A stretch of 64,000 nucleotides of DNA from Casuarina equisetifolia (GCA_028551475.1 CM052356.1:1808001-1872000), one strand, 5' to 3'; positions 10,691-23,418 are shown, counted from the stretch's first letter. Translations and numbers: made by a program. The notes: generated by a model from the letters alone, not told the origin.

Positions 10691-13600
10691 CATTCTTCTT
10701 AGTTCTAGTCTTAATCATTACTTGAGGGTAGGGTAATACAACTCCTTTGTAATTCAGCTTAACCATGCACATGTTTCTCGAGATACTTCTTTAAAACCAA
10801 GACATGGAATACTAAGTGAATATTTTACCCTTCTAGCGGCTTTAACTTGTACACAAGAGTTCCAATCCTTTCTAGTACCTTAAAGGGACTGTAATAGTGA
10901 AGGGATAATTTGTAAGTGTTTTTCATACTCACTAAGAGTTATTGATATGATTGTAGTCTTAAAAACACCATGTCACCCACTTGGAATTCCCAACCTATCC
11001 TCCTTTTGTTGTAGACCTTTTTGATCCTATTATAGGAATCAAATGGCCTCTCCCTTACCATTTTCATCACAAGATCCCTCTCCATGAGTTTCTTTTTGGC
11101 AACCTCAACTATGGTTGCTCCCAAAATATAATCCAAAAGGTTAAAAGGTGCTTAGCCATACATAATCTCAAAAGGACTCTTTCCAAATGATCCATGTACA
11201 CTAGTGTTATAACAAAACTTATCCTATGGGAGCCATTTCATCCAATTTCTAGGTTAGTCATACATGAATCATCTTAAATATATTTGTAGTACCTAATTAA
11301 CTACCTTTGTTTGTTTGTTTAACTAAGGGTGATAAACTATGAAGTAGTTCAATCTTGTACCTTGTAAATTAAACAGATCTTGCTAGAAAAGACTGGGAAT
11401 CCGATACAACTTATAAATGTTCTTAAAAAATGTCTTTGTGACAATGGCTATAATGTAAAGGTGGCTAAGAGGTATGAAGTGTGCCATCTTGGATAACCAG
11501 TCAACAATCACGAGTATTCATGTTTTATCCTTAACACTAGGTAACCCTTTAATGAAAGCTAGGTATTCATATCACTTATGGTATTGGCAAGGGTTACATT
11601 AAACCTATTGGTAGAGTCTTTAAGCTTTTATTTTGTTGACAAACTTGACATTCCTGCACAATTTCTTATTCTAACTTCCTCTTGTCATTCCAAAAAAAAA
11701 ATGAAACTTAAACTCTTTACAATGTTTTATAAACCCCTTAATATGTTATAACATGAATCTCTTCCACTAAGGGTCTAGAAAAGGCCTAGTTGGGGCCTAA
11801 ATATATTTAAACCTTATAGAAAATCTTTCCATTTTTGTAGTGCCAAGGCTTTTTTTTTTATAGTTTTTGCTTGTATCTATTATACTTTTTTTTTGTTGCA
11901 ATTTTGAGTCACTTTTCACCCCATCTTGTACAAGTTCCATCCAAAATGGAACAAGTGTTGAAACAACTTATAGGCCTCCCTTAGGTTTGCTGTAACCACT
12001 TTATTTCTCCTCACTAGATAAGGCATTTATTGTCTTATTCTCACATCTAGGTTTGTATTCAATGATGAAATCAAATTTCATTTGTTTCATTAACCACTTT
12101 TGTTGCATAGGTATAATGATCTTTTGTCCTCACAAATGTTTCAAACATTTCTTCTTTGTACATACTATAAACCTTTTCCCCAATAGGTAGTTTCTTCACT
12201 TGTTTATCACCACCACCATTGCCATTAATACTTTCTCATATGCTGAAAGAAGAACATTCTTTCCCATTAAAGCTTAGCTAAAGAATGCTATAGAATGCCT
12301 TTTTTGGGATAGTGCTACTCCAATTCCAATCCCCAAAGTATCACACTCTAAGAAAAAATCTTGTTATAAGTTAGGAAGTGATAACATTGGTGTTAATATT
12401 ATGGCCTTCTAAAGTTCCTAAGAACCCTTATTTGTTACCATATTCCAATAAAAGTTATTTTTCTTTAATAGGGCAACAAAAGGGTGGTCCAATTCTTCCA
12501 TAGTCTGTAATTAATCTTCTGCAATATCTCATTAACTTCAAGAAGCCTTGTAATTCACTGATTTGGGTTGGTTTCACCTAATTCACTACAACTTAAATTT
12601 TCTCCTCATCTTTCAATACTCCTTCTAAATATATCATGTGCCTAAAAAATTTATATAGTTTTACCTATATAAGCACTTACTTTTTCTTTTTTTTTAAGAA
12701 ATAGTAGATACTTTTTAAATACTTCAAACACTTTCTTAATGTACTTCAAGTGTTCATGTCAACTATTATTATATGTTAAGATATCATTAAAGAAAATAAG
12801 AATGAACCCTCTCAAGAATCTGTAAAAATTGAATTCATCAAAGCTTAAAAGGTTGAAGGCATGTTACACAATCCAAAAGGCATACCTAGATACTTATAGT
12901 GTCCTTAATTTGTTTAAAAGGTTATCTTGTAAACTTATTAGGACACATTCTGCTCTAATGGTACCTTAACTTGAGGTCTAGTTTAATGAAGAATCATGCC
13001 TTATGTAACTCATCTATGAGCTCTTCCATTGTAGGTATTAGGAACTTACCCTTGATGTTTATTTGTTTAAAGCCTTATAATTCACACATAATCTTCATGA
13101 TTTGTCCTATTAACTAATAATACTAGTGAGGAATATGGACTAGGGCTCTGTCTCATTACTTTTGAAGCTAACAATTGGCTTACCATCTTTCTTAACTCAC
13201 TTTTCTAGTAATGGAGGTATTAGTAAGGCTTAAAAGCAATAGACTCATTCCTTTCCTTCAAAGGTATCTTGTGTATTCTTCGAGTGGTGGTAACCCTTGA
13301 AGTTCCTTAAATAATCCATCATACCTTTATAACAGTCATTGTAATTTACTTCTAAATTGCTCATCCTCAATTATTTCATTACCCTATACATTTCCCCATG
13401 TTGTCTTAGTTATTTCTCCATACATCACTTGTATTTGAAACAAAAGTTCCATTTCCATGCGCTTAAACTCTTTACAAATTTGTTTCTCATCTACCACTTG
13501 ATTATGACCTATTTGGAAACCCCACAAGGTTATATTTTTCAATGTCATATGGAAGGACATCCTCATTTTCTCAAAATTCCAAACAAAGATCCTCAACCAC

Positions 13601-15571
13601 TAGGCTCCTAATGTAACTTCCAAACTTGGTATATGTAATAGAAAGAAGTTTAACTTTAATTTAACTTCTTGTATAATCACCTCCACCCTTATGCATAAAC
13701 CTTCACTTTTCAAATTGTCCCCATTGGCCACCATCACTTCCAATTTTTTTCCTTCAATTGCCTTTAAACCCCATTTTCTTGCTACTTGAATGCTTAGAAA
13801 ATTATATATGTTTCCTGAGTCCAAAATACAAACTTTCTTATACTCATTCTTCAAAGTGCTTTATGTTCTCATTGTCTTTAAGGTCATGTAGCCCTTCATA
13901 GCTTTGCACAAAACTTTTGAAACTTAATCATCAATTTCCTACTCTTACTCAGCCACCTTTGGGACTATACTAGCTTCATCAACCTTTTCCTCATCGCCCC
14001 TTTACCACTAACACAAACAATTTGTTCATACAACAATGGCTAGGTGTAAATAATTCATCACAATTAAAACAAAATTTCTTATCCTTCCTATCTTGAATTT
14101 ATTTTGGAGTCAACTTTTTGAAATCTTGGGCAACCTTGAGTTCTTACCTTAATTATTATTGGTTTTCGCCATCATTGGTGTTCATCCTCTTTTTTTTTTT
14201 TTTGATAAAAGGTCAAGAATTATATATCACCACAAAGGAATTACAAATTGTATAGTTTCAACATCATTATTTAGGCTTAAACACTATATTTGACAAATTT
14301 CAAAGCCCTTGCAAGAACTTATTACAATTTAAAGGCTTTACTCCCATGGTAGATGACATCTTCCTTCTCACACCCTTCTTGATTTTAGTAATAATAATTA
14401 AATTGCCTAAAATTTTATCACTAAATTTTCTTTTATTTCTTTTTTTCTAAATGTGATACAATACAACCTTGAAAAATACATTGAGCAAGGTCATTGCAAA
14501 ATTCTTACTTTTGTAGGCCCATATTAACATATAAGATCATAATATTTATTTATATCCCTTTTCTAAGGAACATTCTTATCTTCTTACAAATAAGCTAATT
14601 CGATTGCATCATTAAGATCTATTGGTTTTCTAAATTGAACTTTTTTTCCTAACCCTTCTTTTAAACCAACTAAGAAAAAAATTACTTCTTATTCTTCATG
14701 TAAAGAATATACTCGTATTCTTCTAGTGGTTTGGTTTATTATAGCTTGATCAAATCCATTAAGCTATTTTGGTACATTGATGGTCCATGTTGCAAGTTAA
14801 GTACATTAGTGAGGAGTGGCCAAGTTATTGGCATGTTTCCTACTCTTTTCTACAATCATTCTACACACATTTGGGCTTCCTCTAGGTGCCATGTTCAATT
14901 AACACTTTATCCCTCTCTCGTGTGTTGTTGAAATGAAAAAAAAAATGGTTTGTTCTATTAATCCACCCCATTAGGTTAGTACCACCAACAAATTTGGAAA
15001 ATTCAAATCTTGGGTTGTTTAGTCTATCCATTCCTTGTTTCTCACTATCACAGTAACCCTAAAATCCTTTCCATTTCTTTCCTTTCTATATTCTATGTCT
15101 CAATATCCCCTATAAGAGCTCTTGTCAAATTCTTCTTATCTTTCCTTATGTTCATGGAAACTCATATAATTTTCCTTATCAATTTCCTCTTTTCTCCTCT
15201 TACGGTTACAAAACATTCTATATCTCTCTTTGTCCATTTTTCTTCCTTTTTGTCACTCTTTCAATGTTGATGCTATGATTCTCTTTTGGTTTCTAATGCC
15301 TCTTCTTCCTTTTTTTACATCATTAACTTTCAATCTAGATAAAGATTAACCAATTTTATGATTGGGGGAACTTATTGGTGGTTTTTACCTAAAGAAGGCC
15401 AAAACAAGCCACTCAATTGTATCTTTCAACTCCCAGATCTTCTTCTTTAATGAGTCTTTGATTTCTTTTAACTCATTCTTTGTCATTTATGGGTTCAATT
15501 CAATTAGTCTTGCAAGTGTCAATCAAGCTCATCTCATTTCTAGACTTGATTGGCCTTATCTCTGGCACTAA

Positions 15572-16011
15572 GTTGCCAAAATTCTAGTCAATTGCTCTTA
15601 AATTCAAACACCAAAACTACAAGGGGCAAATAACACTTTTGTCAGGCTTGCCTATTTTCTTCTTCCTAGCTATATTTGCACATAACACAACCAACACAAC
15701 AACAATAAACACTCACAACTCACACACACAACTTCCACATCAATTGGACACGACACACCTACATCATGAGAGAAACAGTACCTATTTACTCAACCAAAGG
15801 CTCCTTTTTCTCACTAAATAGCCTTAGGACTTCACAATAGATCTCCCATAATTTATAGACCTATGGGCAATTACAATTTTTCTATCCTTATTTTTTAGCC
15901 AACACATGGCTTACTAATCAGCAAATACATTAAGGCCTATGCAAGGGCTCTTATTCTACCAACAAGTTACAAAAGCCTACCATAAAAAAGGCTAACTATA
16001 TTAGGCCTATG
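15572..16011 (-). repeat. 5' LTR of the gypsy element
   Basis: The partner of 10276-10690, with the same landmarks. The right border is placed where UGT homology resumes (ccttggaaagaaaattgaaagg, against the intact gene's gaagaaaatcgaaagg). A short duplicated target (roughly aa-cctt on both sides) is suggested but degraded. Confidence 0.7.
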
Positions 16012-16165
16012 AAATCCTTGGAAAGAAAATTGAAAGGATCAACAATGCTTTATGTAACGAAGAAGTATTAGCAACTTTATCGTGTGGGCTCCTAATAACT
16101 TAGAAAAATCTTTGGCCACTTGTTTCAAGTTTTATGGCTAATTCATGTTACTACTCATGAGAGTA
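16012..16165 (-). pseudogene. UGT72-like pseudogene 1, middle part
   Basis: It matches 30366-30505 of the intact UGT (cgtgtgggctcctaataac against cgtgtgggctcctgacaac) and continues exactly where the left part at 9850-10275 stops. The homology fades near 16165, so the N-terminal two thirds are absent. It has stops and substitutions in frame. Confidence 0.75.
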
Positions 16166-16609
16166 GCTTTGTTAGGGTTGTCACTGAGTAGAAAGTCCAA
16201 CCCAAAAAATTAGCCTATTAGGTAAAATTATCAAGTCTTTTATAAACTTAATATTTCCTACTTGTCTTTTCAATGTAAGACAATAACTTCATTATTTTCT
16301 TTCTTAGAATGTTTCATCTTGGAACATGATAAAATATTGTGTAGAACTTTTTAGTCTCATATTCAACACTTGAGTGTATAACTTTGGACACGTGTAGAAA
16401 AAAAAAAATCTTATATAGAAAAAACATAGCACTATATTTTAGTTAATAATTATAATTTTTTTAATAATAAAGGATTCCCAATATAAAAAGACACAACAAA
16501 ATAAATGGTTCCATTGCTTGATAATCCATTCTTTCTAACTTCCTTGGTACTGGAGATAGAATGGACAAAATAGTAAGAAGCTACAAGCTTATTTGCTATT
16601 CTCCAAGAA

Positions 16610-19544
16610 TTAAACTAGAACCTTTAATCTTCTACCACTAGCCACACTGTCTTCCAATATCTTGTGCCCATCGTATAAATAATCGAAGCCCAACTTTGTC
16701 AACTTTGTGAGATCACATCTAACAGCTTCCTCTGGTTCTTCCAAGGATCTAAAATGATATTAATGTCATGGCCAAAGAGAAAAGCTTTGTGAGATCACAT
16801 TTTTTTGGAAAACAAACATGTTTAGGAGTCAAAATTCAAATGAAAGTCTTACTCTTTAAGTATCTCGCATTCTGGAAACTTTTCTTGGAAGTAAATGGCA
16901 ATTTCTCTGATGGTTAGACTGGTGGCAGCACATAGGAATCTTCTACTCATCGATGGTCTTTCCATGCAGAAGATATGTGCTCGACATACGTCTTCGATGT
17001 GTACAAGAAAAATTGAACCCCAGAGCTCTTGCAGAAGCTTTAATGAAGTAAACAAAGCCAAAGTTCCAGTGACTGGTGATAAAATCACATCCACAGACCC
17101 TGATACATATGGAAGTAGAGTTTCCCCTCCCACTAGGCCACAAGGAAGTGTTACAACTTCAAGTTTGCTATTATCATGTTCATTATATTTCAGTAGCTCT
17201 GTCTCCGCCAAGGTCTTTGATTTGGTGTATGCCTAGCAAGCATCGAAGAAAAAAGAACTTCAATGATTGCAAGATTTCTAGAAAAGAAAGTTTGTCTAGG
17301 ATGGAATCAAGAAAGCAAATCATAAAGAAATGAAAACTTTGAAAACTACAAATTTGTAGTACTTGAGTTCTACTACCACATTAGAAAAACTTATTCTCTT
17401 CAATAAAATCAATCATGAAAAGAGGATAAAATCCTTTTTTTAATAAAAAAATAAGTCTGCATTAATAAACAAAAGTATAAGAACATACCGCAAAAGTATG
17501 GTGTATGTTCATTTCTTTCCTTAAAGTTGATTACATGTGAGGATACTAAACTAAGATACCAAAATTTTACTATGGTGTCCTTTTTCTAGTTAAGAGTGTT
17601 TTTTTCTTAAGTCTCAATTTTATGGAAAAAAAAAAAAAAGAGTAAACCATTTTAATTGAAATCAGAGATTAAATTCAAGTGTACCATTCAATCACTCACC
17701 ACAATACATTTCAAAATGATAAAATGTATTAAATATAGTGATTGTTTCAAATTACTAATATTTGGGTATCTTATCTTTGCATTTAAAGATATTATCTTGT
17801 CTTAATGACTAACTTCTAAGAGAGTGAGGGAGTGAACCTTTCCAACAAGGAAAGTAAGAGATTTTTCAAAATATCATCCGGCATTACCTGCGTGAAATCA
17901 TTGCCATAAGCGAAGGAGACAGTTAGAGGTGTCATACAAGATTCGTCAATGCTAGACTTCAAACCAGCTCCGTCTTCTGCCAATGGCGACGATGACATCA
18001 TTGAGGCAGTGTAGATGAGTCGCTTAACAGTTTGTGAGCGAATGCAGAAATCAGCAATGGTTCTAACCGCTGCAACAGCAGCTTCAGATGTATCCTTGTA
18101 CTGTATTTCAGATTATCACAACTCTAATTGGTTGGCAAAATTGCTCTAAAGTTTACATGAAAGCTGAGCATGGTCTTAGGGAAAGGACAGACCTGGGAGC
18201 TTTGGGTGTTATGCTGCAACGGGGTGGCCACATGAAACACATATTCGCAACCTCTAATTGCAGGCTCAAATTCAATGGGATTGTAAATGTCAGCTTGAAA
18301 GAGCACCAATCTGTCTTCTGCATTAGGTAATGACTTCAGGAGATTTACTTTGGATGTGTCTCCTGTAGTTCAAGTTAAACAAAAATCTGTGAGGAATTGA
18401 GTCGAAGGACCTCAAATTTTTTTTGAACCCCTTAAAAGAGAAGTTCTTATACAAGAACCCAAGTTCTACTGGAAGATGCCAGTGTTTTTCTTACTATGCA
18501 GGCAAACAACGTTATCAAAGCTCAGTCTATTTCACGTCCACCATCAGTTTCACGTACATCAAGAACATGCCAATGTTTTCAACAATATCACTGCAGCTTT
18601 TGTATGATTTTAGGCTGACATACAAAGCCTTCACCCTACACGTTGGTTTCAGAAAAGTAATCAAGGAACCATACAGCTAGGAACATACTTCTTAATTTGT
18701 TATTAACTCCACCCGAAATGTTCCTTTCACGTTAACAAGCCTTCACACGAGAACTATGATAACCTTCAAAAAAAAATTCTTTCATTAAAGAAATCTCATA
18801 TTAAAATAGCACCTATTGAAAGCTCGCTAGTTGACCTAAAAATTAATTGAAGAATTAGTAATTATATAAGCAAAAAATTTAAATATACTTTTTTCGCAAC
18901 ATGAGAGTTATTGTCCGCATCACAACAAGGTCCATGACCCTGCTATCTCAGGCCAAAAGAAGGGTGCACCAAAGATTATCATCAATCCATTCGAAACCTG
19001 ATTCCGGATGGCTCTGAAACCAAAAGGAATTAAAACACTACTAAAGCAATCGACTTTAAGGATCACTATGCTTGCAAAACTGAACTTTTCCAATATGATT
19101 AGTGGCCACTAAGTCTCATTTCTAACATATCTATGATAAAATTCTTCTTTTTTATAGAAATGTAAGTTTGTATTTTTTTAGTGAAAAAATAGAAATTTTT
19201 CCTGTGAAAAAATTATATTCATGATAAAAAAATAAAAAAAAAACTTACACACCCTTTTATTTACCCTTGGATAATCAAGAATCTCAAACAGCACCTAATC
19301 ACCACTACTATCTGTGATAAAGTTATCAAGAATACAACATAAGCATGCAGAAGACAATTAAATAGCAGACCATAGGAAGCTACAAGTCCACTCACAAACA
19401 CCAAAAAGGGGAAAGAGAGAGACCTAAGTTCCTCAACGTCGAGTGGACGAGACAGCCTTTCTCTAGAAGCCTTTTCACAAGCCAAGAAGCTATGTATCCC
19501 GCACCTCCGGTCACGCAGACTCTACTGTAGGTGGTCTCTTCCAT
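16610..19544 (-). CDS. DFR/ANR-like reductase (extended SDR), copy B, possibly chimeric
   Basis: Exons: 19424-19544, 18193-18362, 17888-18100, 16853-17232 and 16610-16748. Their sizes (121, 170, 213, 380, 139) equal those of copies A and D, and the joined frame gives 340 codons without a stop. Motifs: TGGAGYIA at residues 12-19, the Ser in YTAS near 130, YTKSKTLAE with Tyr170 and Lys174, then EDVCRAHI. Intron 1 is 1061 bases instead of about 130 and contains the leftover 5' upstream region of another copy. Exons 2-5 therefore seem to have lost their own first exon and now follow the first exon of the next tandem copy. The product could still be made if the long intron is spliced. The promoter above 19545 differs from those of A and D. 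The family call is firm; activity is uncertain. Confidence 0.75.
18430..18780 (-). repeat. Reductase promoter/5'UTR remnant inside intron 1 of copy B
   Basis: The stretch runs from intron-1-like sequence (agagaagttcttatacaagaac) straight into gtgtttttcttactatgcagg, then acgttatcaaagctcagtct and gattttaggctgacatacaa. In copies A and D those later pieces lie upstream of exon 1. Only the first exon itself is missing between them, so this looks like a deletion of exon 1. Confidence 0.7.
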
Positions 19545-20969
19545 GTTAAGCCTCTGTTTTCCACTTTAGAAGCGAACAATGTTGTCAAGCTCCGTATATC
19601 TCAGCGGTGAGGCAGAAAATGTCTGTCCGTCCACCGCCCCACTTTGAGGGCTATCCTGTCTCATCCAAAAGGATTGCGACAACTGGAAAGTGGTTGAATA
19701 AAAAAAGACGCAAAATTTCCACTTTAATAAAAGACAATTGATTTTTTTTTTCTTTGAATGTTAAAATATTTAAAAATTATTTAAATCTGACCACACACGG
19801 TCCAAAAGATACTGCACTACTAGCATCTTACCATCCAAATCTATTAAATCTGCCAACCTCCTTTCTCTTATATACAGAATGGGCGAAAAATAGAGTGTCA
19901 AAATTTTATTATTTAGAATAGATTAACAATCAAAATCTTCCAAGAATCCTTATTGTGAAATCAAGGCTTCGGGAATCACTTGTATTTATTTTTAGTTTAA
20001 TATAAATCTTATTTGCTAAATCTTTTTAATTACGTTGATATATTGCTGTTTTCAGCCGTGCATGATTTCTCTCCCCTGTAAGAGCATTTCTCCTTTTCAA
20101 AAGGATTGAATTTCTGCCAGGACCATGAGGACAAATTTTATTTTCTCTCCTTGTGACAGGTTTGTCCTTTCTACTTGGTCCCAACCTTAAGAACAATAGA
20201 GTCTACAGGATGATATAGATTAAACAAAAGCCTCACTGTTGATAAAAACCTGGAATTGGAGACCTCATGTGCGGAAATAGATGCCTCCATTAATATATTC
20301 GTATCTGTATATTAAACAATAACAGGCTACAGCAGAGACATGTATTTTATATTGGTAATACTTGGCTTTTGAGCCACGGCGGACTTGCGCATGTGGGTCT
20401 TAGTGCGTGACAGACCGTAGCGCAGGGGATGGCCTTGAGTTTTCCCGATTCCCTCTACGCGGGTGGTGAAGCGGTCCCTTGCGTTCAGTGCTGCATTGAA
20501 GAAACAGTCTAAGCCACTTGTTTGTAAACCTAAACCCTAAAACAATGATAAAGTAGAGAGGTTCATCCTAAATGGTAAATCTCTGTCATTAATAAAGTTG
20601 AGTTTAAGTATTATTACTCTTAGTGCGGAATATAGCATTCCACATTTTCAACACACGTCTTACATGTTAATAGTGTAAATGATAATTGAGGTATGGAGAT
20701 TATATTAAGAAATAAATCATAACTCTAATACTATAATAAAATATGGAGGCTCATTCTAAAATTTATGTCAAATCTAATATGTCACCAATTCTGATATAAA
20801 ATATAGCATTATCAACAAACAATATACTTTGCTTTATGCTCGAGACACTTCACCACTTAAAGTCTAGCTTTTCTTTCACAAAGATTGGACCTAGTCAACC
20901 CTAGCCTTAATTTATATTTTTGGTATATATTTTCAGTCTTCATATAATGCAAAATCCTTCAATGTCCTG
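19545..20969. other. 5' flank of copy B exon 1 with copia and shared-block remnants
   Basis: No gene. Recognisable parts: 19755-19985 is a copia pre-integrase fragment also seen at 22560-22760 and 58800-58960. The stretch 20095-20335 is the reductase-upstream block (ttgtgacaggtttgtc, tgatatagattaaacaaaagcc). The stretch 20370-20545 is a conserved block also at 54965-55150, ending in a telo-box-like aaacctaaaccctaaaac. The remainder is AT-rich. Confidence 0.55.
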
Positions 20970-21290
20970 CAAAGATGGGATCTGTGATAAAGTTCTCAAG
21001 AATGCAAGAGATGCGTGCCTGTGTTTTCAATAAACCACTCCCAAATTCCAGGTTTGACCAATTTTGCTCTCAGTTCCCAGGAATTGGACCATTTAAAGCC
21101 CTTTCCAAAAATTTCTTGTAAAAAACAGGAACCCGAATTCTAATTAGAATGTTTTGCCACATTATCGTCCTCACAGGAGAAGCAACCAGATTCCTGGACT
21201 TCCATGTGGAAGATAATTGAACACGAGCATATGGAGCTGCAGGCAGACTCCTAAATACCACAGAGAGAGAGAGAGAGAGAGAGGGACAAA
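20970..21290 (-). repeat. Reductase intron-1 fragment without its exon
   Basis: It matches 57900-58180 and 50160-50430, which lie just downstream (in gene sense) of orphan first exons F and E. Shared words are gtgataaagtt, caataaacca-tcccaaa and gcaggagaagcaa. Here the homology ends in a (GA)n run at 21261-21283, exactly where exon 1 should begin. Confidence 0.65.
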
Positions 21291-21459
21291 CTTTCATCAT
21301 GCACATAGATACAAGACTATATCCTAGTTAATAACAGCAATATTTTTAATAATAAAGGATTCTCGATATAAAAAGAAACGTAAAGAGGTTCCATTGCTGG
21401 AAATAGAAACAACGGAACAGCAAAAAGTTACAGGCTTAATTTGCAGTTTTCCAGGAACT

Positions 21460-21859
21460 AAACCAAAACTCCAAATCTCCTACCACATGCCACAGTCCTC
21501 CAATATCTTGTGTTGATCATATAAATAATCGAAGCCCAACTTCGCCAACTTTGTAACATCACATTTAACTGCTTCTTCGGGTCCTTCCAAGGGTCTGAAA
21601 CGATACTAATTTCATGGCCAGAGAGAAGATCTTTGTTAGATCACATTTTCTTTGGAAACAAACAGGTTTGGCAAATCAAAATCCAAACAAAAGTCTTACT
21701 CCTTAAGTATCTCGTATTCTGGAAACTTTTCTCGGAAGTAAATCGCAATTTCTCTGATGGTTAGACTGGTGGCAGCACAAAGGAATCTTCCTCTCATGGG
21801 TGGTCTTTCCATGCATAACATATGTGCTCGACAAACGTCTTCAATGTGTAGAAGAAAAA
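21460..21859 (-). pseudogene. Reductase copy C, exons 4 (part) and 5 only
   Basis: The 3' part of exon 4 (21700-21859) encodes [20 protein letters not shown] and ends with the normal donor. Exon 5 (upper end 21594) keeps the KLGFDYLYD stretch. A 2-base deletion in it, relative to copy D, shifts the frame to an early stop (EDCGMW*). The upper end breaks in the middle of exon 4, where copia sequence follows, and exons 1-3 are absent. The catalytic residues are lost. Confidence 0.85.
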
Positions 21860-22760
21860 CTTTGTTGGTTTTGGGCCCCATCACCATCCTCTATGCCCTT
21901 CTATGCCCATCCAGCCCCAACATTATGGGCCCAGCTCCTCCCACCCCTGACAACACTTATGGAGGTTCTGCTGGTCTCCATCTCGCAGTAGATCAATAGT
22001 AGAAGCTTTTGAACTTCATTAATCAAATGTGTTCTTTTGACCCATTTTCAGGTACCACTTTTTCACTTGATCAACTTATTTCTTCCTTATGGATTATTAA
22101 CTTAAGAACTAGTGATCATATCACTTATAATTTAGGATTGTTGAGTTCTTTTCATCCATGCATTGCTCCAATTCACATTACTTTACTTAATCATTCCATT
22201 ATTCCAATCACTCATATTGGTAGCTATAAATCTTATCCTAAATTATGTCTTTTCAATACCGTATATACACTTCATTTCCAACACGATTTATTATCTATTT
22301 ATAAACTAATCCATGATAACAATTATGTCTTCCAAGACCGTACAGTTGGAGATCTAATTGGGCTCAGTAAAATTGGTTGCAAACTCTATTTTCTTTATCA
22401 TGCTATTCCCAAAAAATTTCATTCTATTTTTTTTGAATATTTACTTTTCCTAAAAAGTATTTTTTGTACTCCTAAACAATCCTCTAATTGTAATTTCATT
22501 TTTATTAATAATATTAACTATGCATTTTTACATCAATGTTTCGGACACTCTTCTTTAAATGTTAAAATATTTAATAGTTATTCAAATCTAACTACACAAG
22601 GTCTAACAAAGAAAAGATACAACTCTCCAAATCTATTAAATCTATCAACCTCCTTTCTCTCATGTAGAAGTGGTAAAAACTAAAATATCAAAATTTTATT
22701 ATTTAGAATGGATTAACTCAAAACTTCCAACAATCCTTAGTGTGAAATCAAGGCTTCGGG
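21860..22760 (+). mobile_element. Ty1/copia fragment (gag end to pre-integrase)
   Basis: An open frame at 22009-22683 encodes 224 residues with SLWIINLRTSDHITYNLGLL. That matches the copia form WIIDSGASDHMTGN, but the protease Asp is changed to Asn (IIN for IID), so the protease would be inactive. YTLHFQHDLLSIYKLIHDNN follows, and LHQCFGHSSL stands for the WH-RLGH pre-integrase motif. The proline-rich stretch at 21880-21960 is probably the end of gag. The fragment stops before the integrase core. The tail after 22560 recurs at 19755-19985 and 58800-58960. Confidence 0.8.
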
Positions 22761-23418
22761 AATCATTTGTAATTGGTTCAATAATGTTTTAGGAGGAAAA
22801 AAGGAAAGAAAGAAAAAAAGGCAAAGCGGAGATGATTTTAACTACTTTCATTGAATCAATTCCATCCTCCCAAAAATCTTTATTTTAAAATCATATCATT
22901 TTTATTACAATAATTCAATCACTTAGAGATGCATAGAGGTCAGTACTCCAAGATAACGGGGATAGTAATCGAAAAGTTGCAATGGAATTGTTAACAAGTT
23001 AATAGCTTAGTAGTTTGTTACTGACCGCGCAAGTTCTACAACCTAGTTCAACATCTCATACCCAAAAAAGAAATTAAAAAAAAAAAATTGAAGTTGAGTC
23101 AATGGCTAAAAGAAGATTTAGTCATTGACAAAGAAGACAAAGTAGAGGATATAAACTATGAGCCATGATAACAAGCACTCAGACAAGATGCATTACAACA
23201 ATCAAGAATATGAGGAAAATAAGAGTTCATTTGAGAAATATGTTTGCAGTGTACTCCCGGGCGTTGATCAATCTTCTGCATGATTTGAACTCCATTAAAC
23301 TTCCTCTTTTTAGCCAATGCTCTATAGTTGATATTCCAATCTACTGTGACTAACTGATCCCTTCGCTTTTGTTGGCAGGATAACAACAGCAAGGATATAA
23401 AAGAAAATATGCAAGCAC
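22761..23418. other. Intergenic, no gene seen; SEH1 3' side
   Basis: A purine-rich run (about 22795-22830) and AT-rich sequence. The bases just below 23419 should include the 3' UTR of SEH1 on the minus strand. I could not place a poly(A) signal with confidence. Confidence 0.4.

Larger units (their letters stand above)
10276..16011 (-). mobile_element. Ty3/gypsy LTR retrotransposon inserted in UGT pseudogene 1
   Basis: An old element on the minus strand with all the main parts in order. Reading downward: the 5' LTR at about 15572-16011; a possible primer-binding site just inside it near 15553-15571 (minus strand TTAGTGCCAGAGATA, resembling the tRNA-Met type); a zinc knuckle CFNCDELFTPSHC near 14040-14080; and a retropepsin-like LDSGNIYNFLS near 13800-13835. 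Reverse transcriptase follows, with FFNDIL in place of FDDIL near 12785-12805. Then come integrase with DWLSKMAHFIPLSH near 11460-11510 and the integrase C-terminus FQVGDMVFLRLQ near 10945-10990. The 3' LTR is at 10276-10690. Many stops and frameshifts show it is dead. The knuckle type CFNCDE--TP-HC suggests the chromovirus-like branch, but I saw no chromodomain. Confidence 0.85.
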
